Positions 48,109 through 58,800 of a stretch of DNA of 64,000 bases are shown here, piece by piece; the stretch's first letter is position 1; every line of letters starts with the position of its first letter. Below the pieces are notes generated by a model. It worked only from the letters and a program-made list of their open reading frames with translations. It did not search any database and was not told where the DNA came from. Location: positions 62,001 to 126,000 of the forward strand of contig JAEUNL010000008.1 of NCBI GenBank assembly GCA_016791115.1. Reading direction: 5' to 3'. Position numbers and translations under genes: made by a program. Origin of the DNA: Rhodocyclaceae bacterium. Lineage in GTDB: Bacteria > Pseudomonadota > Gammaproteobacteria > Burkholderiales > Rhodocyclaceae.

Positions 48109-49267
48109 ACGTCCGGCCGCACTTGCCGCGCTCGAGACCGAGCTTGCCTCGCTGGCCGGCCAGGGACTGCAACGCCGCAGGCGCATCGTCGAAGGGGTAT
48201 GCGGGCCACTGGTCGAGGTCGACGGCCGTACCCAGCTGGCATTCGCGTCGAATGACTATCTCGGGCTTGCCGGTCACCGCGACATCGTCGCGGCGGCGCG
48301 CGAAGGCGCCGAACGCTACGGCATCGGCAGCGGCGCATCGCACCTCGTCAGCGGCCACAGCCGTGCCCACGAACTACTCGAGGCGCGCCTGGCCGGGTTC
48401 GTCGGCATGCCGCGGGCGCTCGGCTTCTGCACCGGTTACATGGCCAATCTCGCTGTCATTCCCGCCCTGCTCGGCCGCAACGACGCCGTGTTTGCCGACC
48501 GGCTCAATCACGCCTCGCTGGTGGACGCAGCAGTGTTGTCGCGTGCCGAACATCATCGCTTCCCGCATCGCGACCTGGCTGCGCTGGAGCGCCAGCTCGC
48601 ACGATCGGAAGCCCCGCGCAAGCTGATCGCGACGGATGCGGTGTTCAGCATGGACGGCGACATCGCCCCGCTACCCGGACTACTGGATCTCGCGCAGAAG
48701 CACGATGCCTGGCTGCTGGTGGACGACGCGCATGGCTTTGGCGTGCTCGGTCCGCAGGGCCGCGGCACGCTCGCTCACTTCGGCCTCGCATCGCCGCGCC
48801 TGATCCTGATGGGCACGCTGGGCAAGGCTGCCGGTGTCGCGGGCGCATTCGTGGCCGCGCACGAGACCGTGATCGAATGGCTGCTGCAGCGATCGCGTCC
48901 CTACATCTTCACCACCGCTGCGCCCCCCTTGCTGTCGCATGCGCTGCTGACCGCCATCGACCTGATCGAAAGGGGCGATGCGCGGCGCGCGCACCTGAAC
49001 GCGCTCATCGCGCGCCTGCGCGATGGCCTGAACGGACTGCGCTGGCCGCTCGCCGACTCTCGCACGCCGATCCAGCCCCTGATCATAGGCGACAACCACG
49101 CGACGCTGGCGGTCGCGCAGGCACTCGACGCGCAAGGCATCTGGACGCCGGCGATTCGCCCCCCGACCGTGCCTCGCGGCGAAGCGCGTCTGCGCATCTC
49201 GCTGACGGCCGCACACGACGAGGTACAGGTAGAGCGCCTGGTCTCCGCATTGCGCGCGCTCGCATGA
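48092..49267 (+). CDS. bioF: 8-amino-7-oxononanoate synthase
   Basis: A 391-residue alpha-oxoamine synthase joining pimeloyl-ACP and alanine. [49 protein letters not shown] and the PLP-lysine motif [15 protein letters not shown] (Lys near residue 238) are diagnostic for BioF. Full length for the family. Overlaps bioA (17 bp) and bioH (ATGA). Confidence 0.96.
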   Translation: MPCSAERPAALAALETELASLAGQGLQRRRRIVEGVCGPLVEVDGRTQLAFASNDYLGLAGHRDIVAAAREGAERYGIGSGASHLVSGHSRAHELLEARLAGFVGMPRALGFCTGYMANLAVIPALLGRNDAVFADRLNHASLVDAAVLSRAEHHRFPHRDLAALERQLARSEAPRKLIATDAVFSMDGDIAPLPGLLDLAQKHDAWLLVDDAHGFGVLGPQGRGTLAHFGLASPRLILMGTLGKAAGVAGAFVAAHETVIEWLLQRSRPYIFTTAAPPLLSHALLTAIDLIERGDARRAHLNALIARLRDGLNGLRWPLADSRTPIQPLIIGDNHATLAVAQALDAQGIWTPAIRPPTVPRGEARLRISLTAAHDEVQVERLVSALRALA

Positions 49268-50037
49268 AGCTGAACGTAATCCGCACCGGCACTGGGCCCG
49301 ACGTCGTGCTGCTGCACGGCTGGAGCATGGATGGCGCGATCTGGGGCGAATTCGCTGCGCAACTGTCGCGCGATCATCGCGTGCATGCGCTCGACCTGCC
49401 CGGACATGGTGCAAGCCCGCGCACGCAACCCGTCACGCTCGACACGCTCGCCGCGGAGGTGGCATCCGTGCTGCCCGACACCTGTCTGCTGTGCGGCTGG
49501 TCGCTGGGGGGCATGCTCGCACTGCGGCTCGCGTGCTTGCATCCTCGGCAGGTAAGCGGCCTGGTGCTTTTCGCGACGACGCCGCGTTTTTGTGCCGGCG
49601 AGGACTGGCCGCACGGCATCGCTCCAGCGGAACTCGATGGGTTTGCCGCCGAGCTGGATGCCGATCCGACGACGCTGATGGCCCGCTTCCGCGCCTCGAT
49701 GTGCCGCGGCGACGAGCAGGAACGCGCCCTGCGCCGGCGCCTGGCCGCACTCCCGCCGCCGCCGGCCGACCGGCGTGCGCTGCACGAAGGCCTGGACATC
49801 CTGCGCAACGCGGACCTGCGCGCCGTGGTGCGTGAAATCGACGTGCCGGCACGAGTAATCCACGGCGACTGCGATAACGTCGTTCCGCCGGCTGCCGGAA
49901 GCTGGCTGGCCGCCAACCTGCCGCACGCACGACTGCACCGTTTCGATGCCTGTGCCCACCTGCCCTTCCTGTCCCGGCCCGAAGCTAGTGCGGCGCTCGT
50001 GAGACAATTCGCGGGTGAAGTCATCCCTGCCGCCTGA
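49264..50037 (+). CDS. bioH: Pimeloyl-[ACP] methyl ester esterase BioH
   Basis: A 257-residue alpha/beta hydrolase. [16 protein letters not shown] (oxyanion hole), [15 protein letters not shown] (nucleophile serine), and the acid and base residues in [10 protein letters not shown] and [14 protein letters not shown] fit BioH, which frees pimeloyl-ACP from its methyl ester so that BioF can use it. The position between bioF and bioC supports this over other hydrolases. It overlaps bioF by 4 bp and bioC by 23 bp. Confidence 0.93.
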   Translation: MKLNVIRTGTGPDVVLLHGWSMDGAIWGEFAAQLSRDHRVHALDLPGHGASPRTQPVTLDTLAAEVASVLPDTCLLCGWSLGGMLALRLACLHPRQVSGLVLFATTPRFCAGEDWPHGIAPAELDGFAAELDADPTTLMARFRASMCRGDEQERALRRRLAALPPPPADRRALHEGLDILRNADLRAVVREIDVPARVIHGDCDNVVPPAAGSWLAANLPHARLHRFDACAHLPFLSRPEASAALVRQFAGEVIPAA

Positions 50038-50809
50038 TACGCCGGGCAACGCACGGGTGCGCGCTGCCTTCGACCGCGCCGCCCCGAGCTACGACGCCGC
50101 AGCCGAATTCCAGCGCCTGATCTGCGATCGCCTGATCGAGATGCTGGGGAACAACCTCGCGCCGCGCGACATCGCGGACCTGGGTTGCGGCACCGGCTAC
50201 ACCAGCGAACGGCTTGCGCTGCGCTTCCCGACGGCACACATCGCGGCCGTCGACTTCGCTCCGGCGATGTTGAACGTCGCGCGGTCGCGCGGTCGCGCAA
50301 GCAGCTGGATCGCAGCCGATGTGCAACGCCTGCCGTTTGCGCCCGGAACGATGGACCTCGTCTGTTCCAGCCTGGCCCTGCAATGGTGCGACCCTGCAGC
50401 GGCTTTCGCCGAAGCGGCGCGCGTGTTGCGCCCCGGGGGCCGCGTCGCCCTCGCGAGCGTCGGTCCTGGCACGCTGAGCGAACTCGAAACGGCTTTCGCC
50501 GGCATCGACAGCCACGACCATGTGCTGAAATTTCATCCGCTCGACGAGCTGAAAAACCATCTTGAGGCGCACGGGTTGCGCGTCGAACACGCGTCCGTCC
50601 GTCCGCTGACGCTGCATCGGCCGGATCTGTCCGCGATCCTGCGCGAGCTGAAGGCAATCGGCGCGAACAACGCCGGCCCGCGCCGGCGCCGCGGAATCCT
50701 CGGGCGGGCCACCTGGCGGCAGGTCGAGCAACGCTACGAGCGCCTGCGCCGGCCGGAAGGATTGCCGGTAACCTATTGCGCACTCTATCTGCTCGCCGTC
50801 CGGCTTTGA
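50015..50809 (+). CDS. bioC: Malonyl-[ACP] O-methyltransferase BioC
   Basis: A 264-residue SAM methyltransferase that starts the biotin precursor chain by methylating malonyl-ACP. The N-terminus (VRAAFDRAAPSYDAAAEFQR) and motif I (DIADLGCGTGYTSERLA) are typical of BioC, as is SLALQWCDPAAAFAEAARVLRPGG. It starts with GTG at 50015, within the end of bioH; no ATG in frame gives a full N-terminus. BioC and BioH together form the E. coli-type route to pimeloyl-ACP. Confidence 0.94.
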   Translation: MKSSLPPDTPGNARVRAAFDRAAPSYDAAAEFQRLICDRLIEMLGNNLAPRDIADLGCGTGYTSERLALRFPTAHIAAVDFAPAMLNVARSRGRASSWIAADVQRLPFAPGTMDLVCSSLALQWCDPAAAFAEAARVLRPGGRVALASVGPGTLSELETAFAGIDSHDHVLKFHPLDELKNHLEAHGLRVEHASVRPLTLHRPDLSAILRELKAIGANNAGPRRRRGILGRATWRQVEQRYERLRRPEGLPVTYCALYLLAVRL

Positions 50810-50821
50810 GGCCATGACACC

Positions 50822-51559
50822 ATGAACCCGCCCGGCCACCGATCCTGGTTCGTCACCGGCACCGACACCGGCGTCGGCAAGACCTTGGTCGCTTGCGCCC
50901 TGATGCACGCCCTGCGACGGACCGGCTGCAGCGTGGCCGGCATGAAACCGGTAGCGGCAGGAATCCAAACCATCGCGGGCCGCGAAACCAACGAGGACGT
51001 CGAAGCGCTGCGCAACGCGGCAAGCCTCGAAATCGATCGTCCGACGATCAACCCCTATTTGCTGCGCGCTGCCGTTTCGCCGCATATCGCGGCCAACCGC
51101 GAGAGCACCGAAATCGGGTTGGCACCGATTCTGCGCGCCTACTCGGACATTGCGGCGCGTGCGGATTCCGTGATCGTCGAAGGCTGCGGCGGTTTCGTGG
51201 TGCCACTCGCCCCCGGCCTCGACACGGCCGATCTGGCCGTGGCACTCGGCCTGCCGGTGATCCTGGTCGTCGGCATGCGGCTCGGCTGCCTGAATCATGC
51301 ATTGCTCACGCAGGAAGCCGTCGCCCGCCGCGGGCTCGACCTGGCCGGCTGGGTCGCCAACCGCATCGACCCGACTATGCAGTGCTTCGACGAGAATCTG
51401 GCGACGCTGCGCGAGCGCCTCGCATCCCCCCTGCTCGGCGTGGTTGCGCACAAACCGGGTGCCGATCCGGCGGACGTCGCAACCGGGCTGCGACTGCCTT
51501 CCCAAAGCGAACGAATCGGGCGGCTGGGGGTCGAAGCGTCGCAGGAGAAACCAAGATGA
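50822..51559 (+). CDS. bioD: Dethiobiotin synthetase
   Basis: A 245-residue BioD. The P-loop [18 protein letters not shown] (about 10-27), the substrate lysine in AGMKPVAAG, and the [13 protein letters not shown] motif (normally EGAGG) are clear. It closes the ureido ring of DAPA with CO2 and ATP. It lies 12 bp after bioC and overlaps msrB by ATGA. bioB, the last enzyme, is not in the window. Confidence 0.95.
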   Translation: MNPPGHRSWFVTGTDTGVGKTLVACALMHALRRTGCSVAGMKPVAAGIQTIAGRETNEDVEALRNAASLEIDRPTINPYLLRAAVSPHIAANRESTEIGLAPILRAYSDIAARADSVIVEGCGGFVVPLAPGLDTADLAVALGLPVILVVGMRLGCLNHALLTQEAVARRGLDLAGWVANRIDPTMQCFDENLATLRERLASPLLGVVAHKPGADPADVATGLRLPSQSERIGRLGVEASQEKPR

Positions 51560-51954
51560 GCGAAAAGATCCACAAATCCGATGCGGAATGGCGTGCGCAA
51601 CTGACGCCGGAGCAGTTCAAGGTGACGCGCGAAAAGGGAACCGAACGCGCGTTCTCCGGCACCTATTGGGACAACCACCTCGCCGGGATGTATCGCTGCG
51701 TCTGCTGTGGCGCGGAATTGTTCGACTCGACGCACAAGTTCGACTCGGGTACCGGCTGGCCGAGTTTCTGGCAGCCCGCCACGGAAGCCAACGTCGAGAC
51801 CCAGGATGACCGGAGCTGCTTCATGCGGCGCACCGAAGTGCATTGCAGCCGCTGCGGCGCACACCTCGGCCATGTGTTCGAAGACGGCCCGCAGCCGACC
51901 GGGCTGCGCTACTGCATCAATTCCGCGTCGCTGAAATTCGACGAAAAGGGCTGA
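51556..51954 (+). CDS. msrB: Peptide-methionine (R)-S-oxide reductase MsrB
   Basis: A 132-residue MsrB. Two zinc-binding pairs (CVCCGAELF near 46-54 and [13 protein letters not shown] near 94-106), the [10 protein letters not shown] motif and the catalytic cysteine in [11 protein letters not shown] are all present. It repairs the R-form of oxidised methionine with thioredoxin. It overlaps bioD by ATGA, so it is probably co-transcribed with the biotin genes. Confidence 0.96.
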   Translation: MSEKIHKSDAEWRAQLTPEQFKVTREKGTERAFSGTYWDNHLAGMYRCVCCGAELFDSTHKFDSGTGWPSFWQPATEANVETQDDRSCFMRRTEVHCSRCGAHLGHVFEDGPQPTGLRYCINSASLKFDEKG

Positions 51955-52079
51955 GAGAGAAGGGCTGAGAATTTGTCAGCGTCCTGCCCGGCTGGCGCGT
52001 TGTCACATATTGATTTACTTGGAAAAACGGCCTGTCGGGCCAGCCGGACGGCACACCGGACGAGCCGACGGCATCAGCG

Positions 52080-52085
52080 TATAAT
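52080..52085 (+). promoter_or_regulatory. -10 element TATAAT very close to the yciB start
   Basis: A perfect TATAAT ends 8 bp before the yciB ATG at 52094. Transcription from it would begin about 52092, leaving almost no leader; no ribosome site is seen between. No good -35 hexamer is visible at the usual spacing. Confidence 0.4.
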
Positions 52086-52093
52086 CCGCGCGC

Positions 52094-52702
52094 ATGAAAT
52101 TTCTCTTCGACCTGTTTCCGGTCATTCTCTTTTTCGTTTCGTACCAGATCGCCGGCAGCCATTCCGAAGCTGCCACGGCTATCGCCAACCAATGGCTGGG
52201 GCACGACATCGCGGCTGCGCAGGCACCGATCCTGATTGCGACCGGTGTGGCGATCGTCGCGACTTTTGCGCAGATCGGCTGGCTGCTCGCGCGCGGGCGC
52301 AAGGTGGACACGATGCTCTGGGTGAGCCTCGGGCTGATCGTCGTGTTTGGCGGCGCCACGCTGTTCTTCCACGACGCGACGTTCATCAAGTGGAAACCGA
52401 CGATCCTCTACTGGCTGTTCTCGACCAGCCTGCTCGTTTCGTCGGCGGTGTTCAACAAGAATCTGATCCGGTCCTTCATGGAAGCCCAGATCAAACTGCC
52501 GGACGAGATCTGGGCACGGCTCAACGCGGCCTGGATCGTGTTCTTCGCCACGATGGGTTTCCTCAATCTCTACGTCGCATTCGAGTTCCCCGAAGCAACG
52601 TGGGTGAAGTTCAAGCTGTTCGGCGGCATGGGGCTGATGTTCGCCTTCGTGATCGCCCAGAGCATGTTCCTCGGCAAGTACATCGAGGAGGACAAACAGT
52701 AA
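52094..52702 (+). CDS. yciB: Inner membrane septation protein YciB/IspZ
   Basis: A 202-residue protein with five predicted membrane segments and the family start [35 protein letters not shown] and [21 protein letters not shown] are family hallmarks. YciB proteins help envelope integrity and septation and contact the elongasome. The ATG has no clear Shine-Dalgarno sequence (see the -10 element just upstream). The stop overlaps the next start as TAATG. Confidence 0.95.
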   Translation: MKFLFDLFPVILFFVSYQIAGSHSEAATAIANQWLGHDIAAAQAPILIATGVAIVATFAQIGWLLARGRKVDTMLWVSLGLIVVFGGATLFFHDATFIKWKPTILYWLFSTSLLVSSAVFNKNLIRSFMEAQIKLPDEIWARLNAAWIVFFATMGFLNLYVAFEFPEATWVKFKLFGGMGLMFAFVIAQSMFLGKYIEEDKQ

Positions 52703-53001
52703 TGCTTTATGCCCTGCTAGGCGAAGACGCGCCGGGTTCGCTGGAGAAGCGCCTCGCCGCGCGGCCGGCGCATCTCGAGCGCCTGAACAAGCTGCTCGCC
52801 GAAGGACGCCTCGTACTCGCCGGTCCGTTTCCCGCAATCGACTCGCCGGACCCGGGGCCGGCCGGTTTCACCGGCAGCCTGATCGTGGCCGAGTTCGCCA
52901 GCCTCGCCGAAGCGGAAGCCTGGTTCGCGGTCGACCCGTTCGTCGTGGCCGGCGTTTACGTCCGCACGTCGGTCAAGCCGTTCCGTAAGGCCATGCCATG
53001 A
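52702..53001 (+). CDS. YciI family protein
   Basis: A 99-residue YciI-like protein. It has [20 protein letters not shown], the His in [24 protein letters not shown] and the DPFVVAGVY segment near the C-terminus. The His-Asp pair of the family is thought to be catalytic, but its reaction is unknown. It is coupled to yciB (1-bp overlap, TAATG) and to bolA (ATGA). This order is conserved in betaproteobacteria. Confidence 0.92.
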   Translation: MLYALLGEDAPGSLEKRLAARPAHLERLNKLLAEGRLVLAGPFPAIDSPDPGPAGFTGSLIVAEFASLAEAEAWFAVDPFVVAGVYVRTSVKPFRKAMP

Positions 53002-53264
53002 GTACCGTCGTTTCCAGGATGCGCGACCGCCTCGGCGCGCTCGAACCCCTGAGCGTCGAGATCGACGACGATTCGGCAGCCCACGCAGGGCACGCCGGCG
53101 CAGCCGGCGGCGGCGGCCATTACCGCTTGCGCATCGTATCGGCGGCATTTGCCGGCAAGGGCACGCTGGCGCGGCATCGACTGGTCTATGACGCGCTCGG
53201 CGACATGATGCGCCGCGACGTCCACGCCCTGTCGATCGCGGCAAGCGCCCCCGGCGAAGCCTGA
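52998..53264 (+). CDS. BolA family protein
   Basis: An 88-residue BolA-like protein. The core [31 protein letters not shown] and the following [12 protein letters not shown] match BolA, a family that works with monothiol glutaredoxins in iron-sulfur trafficking and with cell-shape control. A histidine- and glycine-rich loop ([15 protein letters not shown]) lies before the core and could add metal ligands. Overlaps the YciI gene by ATGA. Confidence 0.9.
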   Translation: MSTVVSRMRDRLGALEPLSVEIDDDSAAHAGHAGAAGGGGHYRLRIVSAAFAGKGTLARHRLVYDALGDMMRRDVHALSIAASAPGEA

Positions 53265-53318
53265 TTCCGAAACCCGATCCCTTTCCAGCGTTTCATTTTT
53301 CCAACAGAAGGACAGTCC

Positions 53319-54161
53319 ATGAAAAGCACCCTGAGCCGCATTTCCCTCGTACTGCTGGCCGGCGCCCTTTCGGGCGCAGCGTTGGCGCAAAACGCCAAGC
53401 CGGCCGCTGCAGCGGCGGACAAGACCGCGGCGGCTGCCAGCGGTGAGTCGAAGCCGATTACCGTCAATGGCGTGACCATTCCCAAGATCCGCGGCGATGC
53501 GCTGTTCACCGAACAGTTGTCGCAGGGCATTCCCGATTCGCCCGAGCTGCGCAACGCGGTCAAGGAAGAGCTGATCCGCCGCGAAATCCTGGTCGGCGAA
53601 GCGCGCAAGAAGAACCTGGACAAGAACCCCATCCTGAAGGCGCAGGCGGATCTCGCCCAGCAGGCTGTGCTGATTCGCGCCTACATGCAGGATTTCGTCC
53701 GCTCGCATCCGGTATCCGACGCCGACGCGCAGAAGGAATACGACGCGATCAAGTCGCAGCTCGGCAGCAAGGAGTACAAGACGCGTCACATCCTGGTGGA
53801 CAAGGAAGACGACGCCAAGGCGATCATCGCGAAGCTGCAGAAGGGTGAAAAGTTCGACGAACTGGCCAAGCAGTCCAAGGATCCCGGCTCGAAGGACAAG
53901 GGAGGCGACCTCGGCTGGAGTGCACCGTCCGCCTACGTGAAGCCGTTTGGCGATGCCCTGACCAAGCTCGAGAAGGGTGCATTCACGCCGATGCCGGTAA
54001 AGAGCGATTTCGGCTACCACGTCATCAAGCTCGAGGACGTGCGCGACCTCAAGGTCCCGACCTTCGAGGAGACCAAGGGCCAGATCGCCCAGCGCCTCCA
54101 GCAGAAGATGGTGGAGGAGCACATCATGTCGCTGCGCAAGGCCGCCAAGGTCACCGAATAA
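53319..54161 (+). CDS. Periplasmic peptidyl-prolyl cis-trans isomerase of the PpiC/parvulin type
   Basis: A 280-residue exported foldase. Signal peptide at 1-23 (ends ALAQ). A helical SurA/PrsA-like N-domain (about 55-140; KEELIRREILVGEARKKNLD) precedes the parvulin domain (about 145-255; YKTRHILVDKEDDAKAII, FDELAKQSKDPGSKDKGGDLGW, PVKSDFGYHVIKLED). It likely assists outer-membrane or periplasmic protein folding. An AACAGAAGGACAG purine site precedes the ATG. A strong terminator follows, so this ends the yciB-yciI-bolA-ppiC run. Confidence 0.92.
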   Translation: MKSTLSRISLVLLAGALSGAALAQNAKPAAAAADKTAAAASGESKPITVNGVTIPKIRGDALFTEQLSQGIPDSPELRNAVKEELIRREILVGEARKKNLDKNPILKAQADLAQQAVLIRAYMQDFVRSHPVSDADAQKEYDAIKSQLGSKEYKTRHILVDKEDDAKAIIAKLQKGEKFDELAKQSKDPGSKDKGGDLGWSAPSAYVKPFGDALTKLEKGAFTPMPVKSDFGYHVIKLEDVRDLKVPTFEETKGQIAQRLQQKMVEEHIMSLRKAAKVTE

Positions 54162-54190
54162 GCGCTGCTGCGGTACGTACGACCCGCCGA

Positions 54191-54224
54191 ACGGCAGAGC
54201 CCCGCTCTGCCGTTTGTTTTTTTT
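54191..54224 (+). terminator. Rho-independent terminator after the PpiC-type gene
   Basis: A perfect 10-bp stem (ACGGCAGAGC / GCTCTGCCGT) with a CCC loop, followed by TTGTTTTTTTT. It lies 29 bp after the stop codon. Confidence 0.92.
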
Positions 54225-54342
54225 GCCCCCCTCGTGCAGCCTGTCAACCACTTCGGCGCTCTGCCGTAAACTCCGGGGAAGGTTATCCTGACCCGCCGCG
54301 TGGGGAATCCGTTTGCGCGGCCGCAAAGATTCGGAGGCAGCC

Positions 54343-54729
54343 ATGAACCTTGCCGACCCGCCCGGGCCCGCCAGCGAACCGCTGTGGCGCCTCTGGTTTC
54401 GCTACTTCTGGCCTTTCCGCTATTTCCGCGATGTCACGCGCGGCAGCCAGCTCGAACGCCAGCTCAACTATCGCCACAATCGCGCGATGCGTGTGTACCT
54501 GCCGGGCTTCATGCTCAAGTGGGCCGTGCTTACCGCACTCTGGTTCGGCTTCGGCAGCGCACTGGACCAGGCCGCCGGACTTGTCATTCCGGCGGCGTGC
54601 TGCTTCATGACCGGGAGCTGGACCTTCATCGTCGTCGTCCTGCTCGCCACCTCGTGGGCCTGGCTCGAGCGCTTTCCCGAGCTCTACGATCAGCCTGCCC
54701 GAACGACCCGCTCCGGCCGCGAACCTTGA
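54343..54729 (+). CDS. Small membrane protein of unknown function
   Basis: A 128-residue protein. An aromatic-rich N-terminus (PLWRLWFRYFWPFRYFRDV) is followed by a YRHNRAMRVYLPGF segment and two membrane spans (about 60-78 and 82-105). It may be a membrane-surface protein with a cytoplasmic amphipathic start. I do not recognise a family. A CGGAGG site 5 bp before the ATG supports the start at 54343. Confidence 0.65.
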   Translation: MNLADPPGPASEPLWRLWFRYFWPFRYFRDVTRGSQLERQLNYRHNRAMRVYLPGFMLKWAVLTALWFGFGSALDQAAGLVIPAACCFMTGSWTFIVVVLLATSWAWLERFPELYDQPARTTRSGREP

Positions 54730-54837
54730 CCCCTCGCCGGGGCGGCGAACTTTTCGACGCGGCGTCAAACTAAGTTGTCAGGTGCTCCTGCCGGCCGGGC
54801 CGGAGTCTTGACGATTCCAGCAAACCGAGGGTCGAGC

Positions 54838-55851
54838 ATGCGCCGCACAAGCCTCCTGCTCCTCGCCGCGTGCGCCGCAACGCCTGCGGCTGCCGAGATG
54901 GATTCCGCCTTCGTCACCCAGCTTTCGATCAGTGTCGCCAAGGTACGGGCCCACACCGCACAGGGCAAGACCTTCCTGGGTTCGGGTGTCGTGGTGGCCA
55001 CCGACGAGGTGTTGACCAACTGCCATGTCACGCGCGATGCGTCCAGCATCGCAGTGGTGAAGGGCGCGCTGGCCTACAACGTCTATTCGCAGCGTGTCGA
55101 CATGGAACACGACCTCTGCCTGCTCAAGACCGACGCGATGATGCTCAAGCCGGTGCCGGTGCGCGACTCGGCGAGCCTGAAACCCGGCGACCGCTCGATC
55201 TACTACGGCTATACCGGGGGCGTGGAGGCCTTTTTCGCCGAAGGCAAGGTCACGGCACTGCACAAGCTCGACGGCAGTGCGGTGATCGAGACCTCGTCCG
55301 GCTTTTCCCTCGGTGCCAGCGGCGGCGGATTGTTCGACGAACAGGGTCGCCTGATCGGCATCACGACCTTTCTTTCTGCCGGACACATGGGCGCCTATTA
55401 CGCCATGCCGGCAGACCGGCTGGACCGGCTGCGCCGCCAAGCCGCCCGTGACATCGAACCGTTGACCGGCAGCCCGATCTGGGACAAGCCCGAATCCGAG
55501 CAACCGCTATTCCTTCGCGTCGGAAGACTGTCGGAGAAGAAGCGATGGGACGAGGCCGCTGCGCTCGGTACCCACTGGACGGAGCTTGAACCGGCGAACC
55601 CGGTGGCGTGGTTCTCGCTGGGCAACGCGCTGTCCATGCTTGCGCGCCATGCCGAAGCTATCGCCGCGTTGGAGAAGGCTGCCGATCTCGGGCCGGGCGA
55701 TGCACGGGTTCTCTATGCCCTCGGCGTAGCCCTTGCCCGCAGCGGAGAGCAAACGCGCGCCGAGACGGTGCGCGTGTCGCTGGCCGGCGTCGATCCTGAC
55801 ATGGCCGGCAAGCTCGGCCAGGCGATCGTCGAATGCTCGGCGCTCTGCTGA
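54838..55851 (+). CDS. Exported trypsin-like serine protease with C-terminal TPR region
   Basis: A 337-residue protein. Signal peptide at 1-20 (LLLLAACAATPAAA). The protease domain (about 25-215) shows a catalytic triad in order: TNCHVTRD (His), MEHDLCLL (Asp), SLGASGGGLFDEQGRL (Ser), with a 'GSGVVVATDEVLTNCH' start typical of HtrA/trypsin-2 folds. After about 235 come TPR-like helices (WFSLGNALSMLARHAEAIAALEKA, ALGVALARSGEQTRAE). The TPR could bind substrates or partners. There is no PDZ domain. Its 3' end is only 5 bp from the convergent purL stop. Confidence 0.82.
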   Translation: MRRTSLLLLAACAATPAAAEMDSAFVTQLSISVAKVRAHTAQGKTFLGSGVVVATDEVLTNCHVTRDASSIAVVKGALAYNVYSQRVDMEHDLCLLKTDAMMLKPVPVRDSASLKPGDRSIYYGYTGGVEAFFAEGKVTALHKLDGSAVIETSSGFSLGASGGGLFDEQGRLIGITTFLSAGHMGAYYAMPADRLDRLRRQAARDIEPLTGSPIWDKPESEQPLFLRVGRLSEKKRWDEAAALGTHWTELEPANPVAWFSLGNALSMLARHAEAIAALEKAADLGPGDARVLYALGVALARSGEQTRAETVRVSLAGVDPDMAGKLGQAIVECSALC

Positions 55852-55856
55852 GCGGA

Positions 55857-58800
55857 TCAGCCGAGCCAGCGCCGCGCGTTGGCAAACATGCGAAACCAGG
55901 GTGATGCATCCAGCTCGCGCCATGAAGCGGGCGCCCAGGACATCTGAACGGTCCGGAACACACGCTCGGGGTGCGGCATCATGATCGTGAAACGGCCGTC
56001 CGGCGTGGTCACGCCGGCGATGCCCGCGGGCGAACCGTTCGGATTCGCCGGATAGGTCTTCGCCACCCGCCCTGCGTTGTCCACATAGCGCATGGCAACG
56101 AGCGCGTTGTCCTGCGCATCCGTGCCGGCAAACACCGCCCTGCCCTCGCCGTGCGAAACCACCACCGGAATGCGGCTGCCGGCCATGTCGGCGAAGAACA
56201 GCGAGGGATTCGCCGGCAACTCGGCCAACACGAAGCGCGCCTCGAACTGCTCGCTGCGATTGCGGTGGAAGGTCGGCCAGCATTCCGCGCCCGGAATGAT
56301 CGGCGCAAGGTTGGCCATCATCTGGCAGCCGTTGCAGACGCCCAGCGCAAAGGTGTCGGAGCGGGCGAAGAACTGCTCGAACTGGGCGCGCAGCGCGTCG
56401 TTGAACAGGATCGACTTGGCCCAGCCCTGCCCGGCGCCGAGTACGTCGCCGTACGAGAAGCCTCCGCAGGCGGCGAAGCCGTGGAAGTCACGCAGCGCAT
56501 GGCGCCCCTGCTGCAGGTCGCTCATATGGACGTCATAGGCGGAGAAACCGGCGCGGGCGAACGCCGCCGCCATCTCGACCTGGCCATTGACGCCCTGCTC
56601 GCGCAGGATGGCGATCTTCGGCTTCGCGCCGGCATTGACGAACGGCGCGGCCACGTTGTCCGACCCATCGAACGACAGCGACGGCAACAAACCCGGATCG
56701 GCTGCGTCGGCCAGCGACGCGAATTCCTCGTCGCATGAAGCGGCGTCGTCGCGCAGTCGCGCGATGCGGTGGCTGGTTTCGCTCCACGTCTGCCACAGCA
56801 GGCCGCGCTTCGCGCCGTAAACCATCTTGGCGTTGCGCCACACACGGATCTCGTCGTGCTCGTTCGGGTGCCCGATCGAGTGCAGGCAGTGGCCGAGGCC
56901 GGCCGCGCGCACGATCGCCGACACTTTCTCGCGGTCGTCGCGGCGGATCTGGATCACCGCGCCGAGTTCCTCGTTGAACAGGCTGCCGAAGATGCGGTCG
57001 TTGAAGCGCCCCTTGAGCGAATCGGGCCGGCGGTCGAGGCCATCGACGTCGTTCATCTTCGGGTCGTAACAGACGGTGTCGATCATCAGCGACACACCGC
57101 AGTGCGCGGCGAACGCCATTTCGCACACGGTGGCGAACAGGCCGCCGTCGCCGCGGTCGTGGTAGGCCAGCACCAGATTCTCGCTGCGCAGCTTGCGCAT
57201 CGCCTCGAAGAAGTTCTTCAGCAGCGCGGGCGCAATGTCGGGCGCGAATTCGCCGACCGAGTTCCACGCCTGCGCCAGCGCCGAACCGCCGAGCCGCTGG
57301 CGGCCTTCGCCGAGGTCGATCAGCATCAGTTCGGTCTCGACGCCGTCTTCCACCACCAGTTGCGGCGTCAGCGTGTTGCGCACGTCGTCGACGGCGGCAA
57401 ACGCGGTGACGATCAGCGACAACGGGGCAACGACCTGCTTTTTGGCGCCGTCCTCCTCCCATGCCGTCTTCATGCTCAGCGAATCCTTGCCGACCGGAAT
57501 CGCGACGCCGATCTGCGGGCAGAACTCGATGCCGACCGCCTTCACCGTCGCGTACAGTTGCGCGTCTTCGCCGCGATGGCCGGCGGCGGCCATCCAGTTG
57601 GCGGAGAGCTTGACGCGGTCGAGGCTCGGCACGTCGGCCGCGGCGAGGTTGGTGATCGCCTCGCCGATCGCCATGCGCCCGGCCGCGGGGCCGGACAGGC
57701 AGGCCAGCGGCGTGCGCTCGCCCATCGCGTAGGCCTCGCCGCGATAGCCCTCGTAGCTCATGCAGGTGACGGCCACGTCGGCCACCGGCACCTGCCACGG
57801 GCCGACCATCTGGTCGCGCGCGGTGAGCCCACCGACGGTGCGGTCGCCGATGGTGATGAGGAAATTCTTCGACGCCACGCTCGGCATGCGCAGCACGCGC
57901 CGGCAGGCCTCGGCAAGGTCGATGTCCGTGGTGTCGAACGGCGGCAGGTGCGTCGCCCGCGTCGCCACGTTGCGCTCCATGCGCGGCGGCTTGCCGAGCA
58001 GCACGTCCATCGGCATGTCGACCGCGTTGTTGCCGAAGTGCGCATCGGCCACCACCAGTTCGCCATCCTTCGTTGCGTGGCCGACCACCGCGAACGGGCA
58101 GCGCTCGCGCTCGCACAGGGCGCGGAATTCGGCCAGCCGCTCGGGCGGGATCGCCAGCACGTAGCGCTCCTGCGCCTCGTTGCACCAGATCTCGCGCGGG
58201 CTCATGCCGCGCTCCTCGATCTGCACTGCGCGCAGGTCGAACTTCGCGCCGCAGCCGGCGCCGTGCGCAAGTTCCGGCAGCGCGTTCGACAGGCCGCCGG
58301 CACCGACGTCGTGGATGGCGAGGATGGGATTGTTGTCACCAAGTTGCCAGCAACGGTCGATGACCTCCTGCGCGCGACGCTGGATTTCCGGGTTGCCGCG
58401 CTGGACCGAAGCGAAGTCGAGATCGGCGGTGTTGGTGCCGGTGGTCATCGACGAGGCCGCGCCGCCGCCCAGGCCGATCAGCATGCCCGGCCCGCCGAGC
58501 GTGATCAGCAGCGTGCCGTCGCCGAATTCGATCTTGTGCGACTGCTGCGCCTGGATGCTGCCGAGACCGCCGGCGATCATGATCGGCTTGTGGTAGCCGC
58601 GCACCTCGCCCTGCACCTCCTGCTCGAAAGTGCGGAAGTAGCCCGTCAGGTTCGGCCGGCCGAACTCGTTGTTGAACGCCGCCGCGCCGATCGGCCCCTC
58701 GATCATGATGTCGAGCGCCGAGGCGATGCGCTCCGGCTTGCCGTAGTCCTGCTCCCACGGCTGCTCGAAGCCGGGAATCTTCAGGTTCGACACCGAGAAG

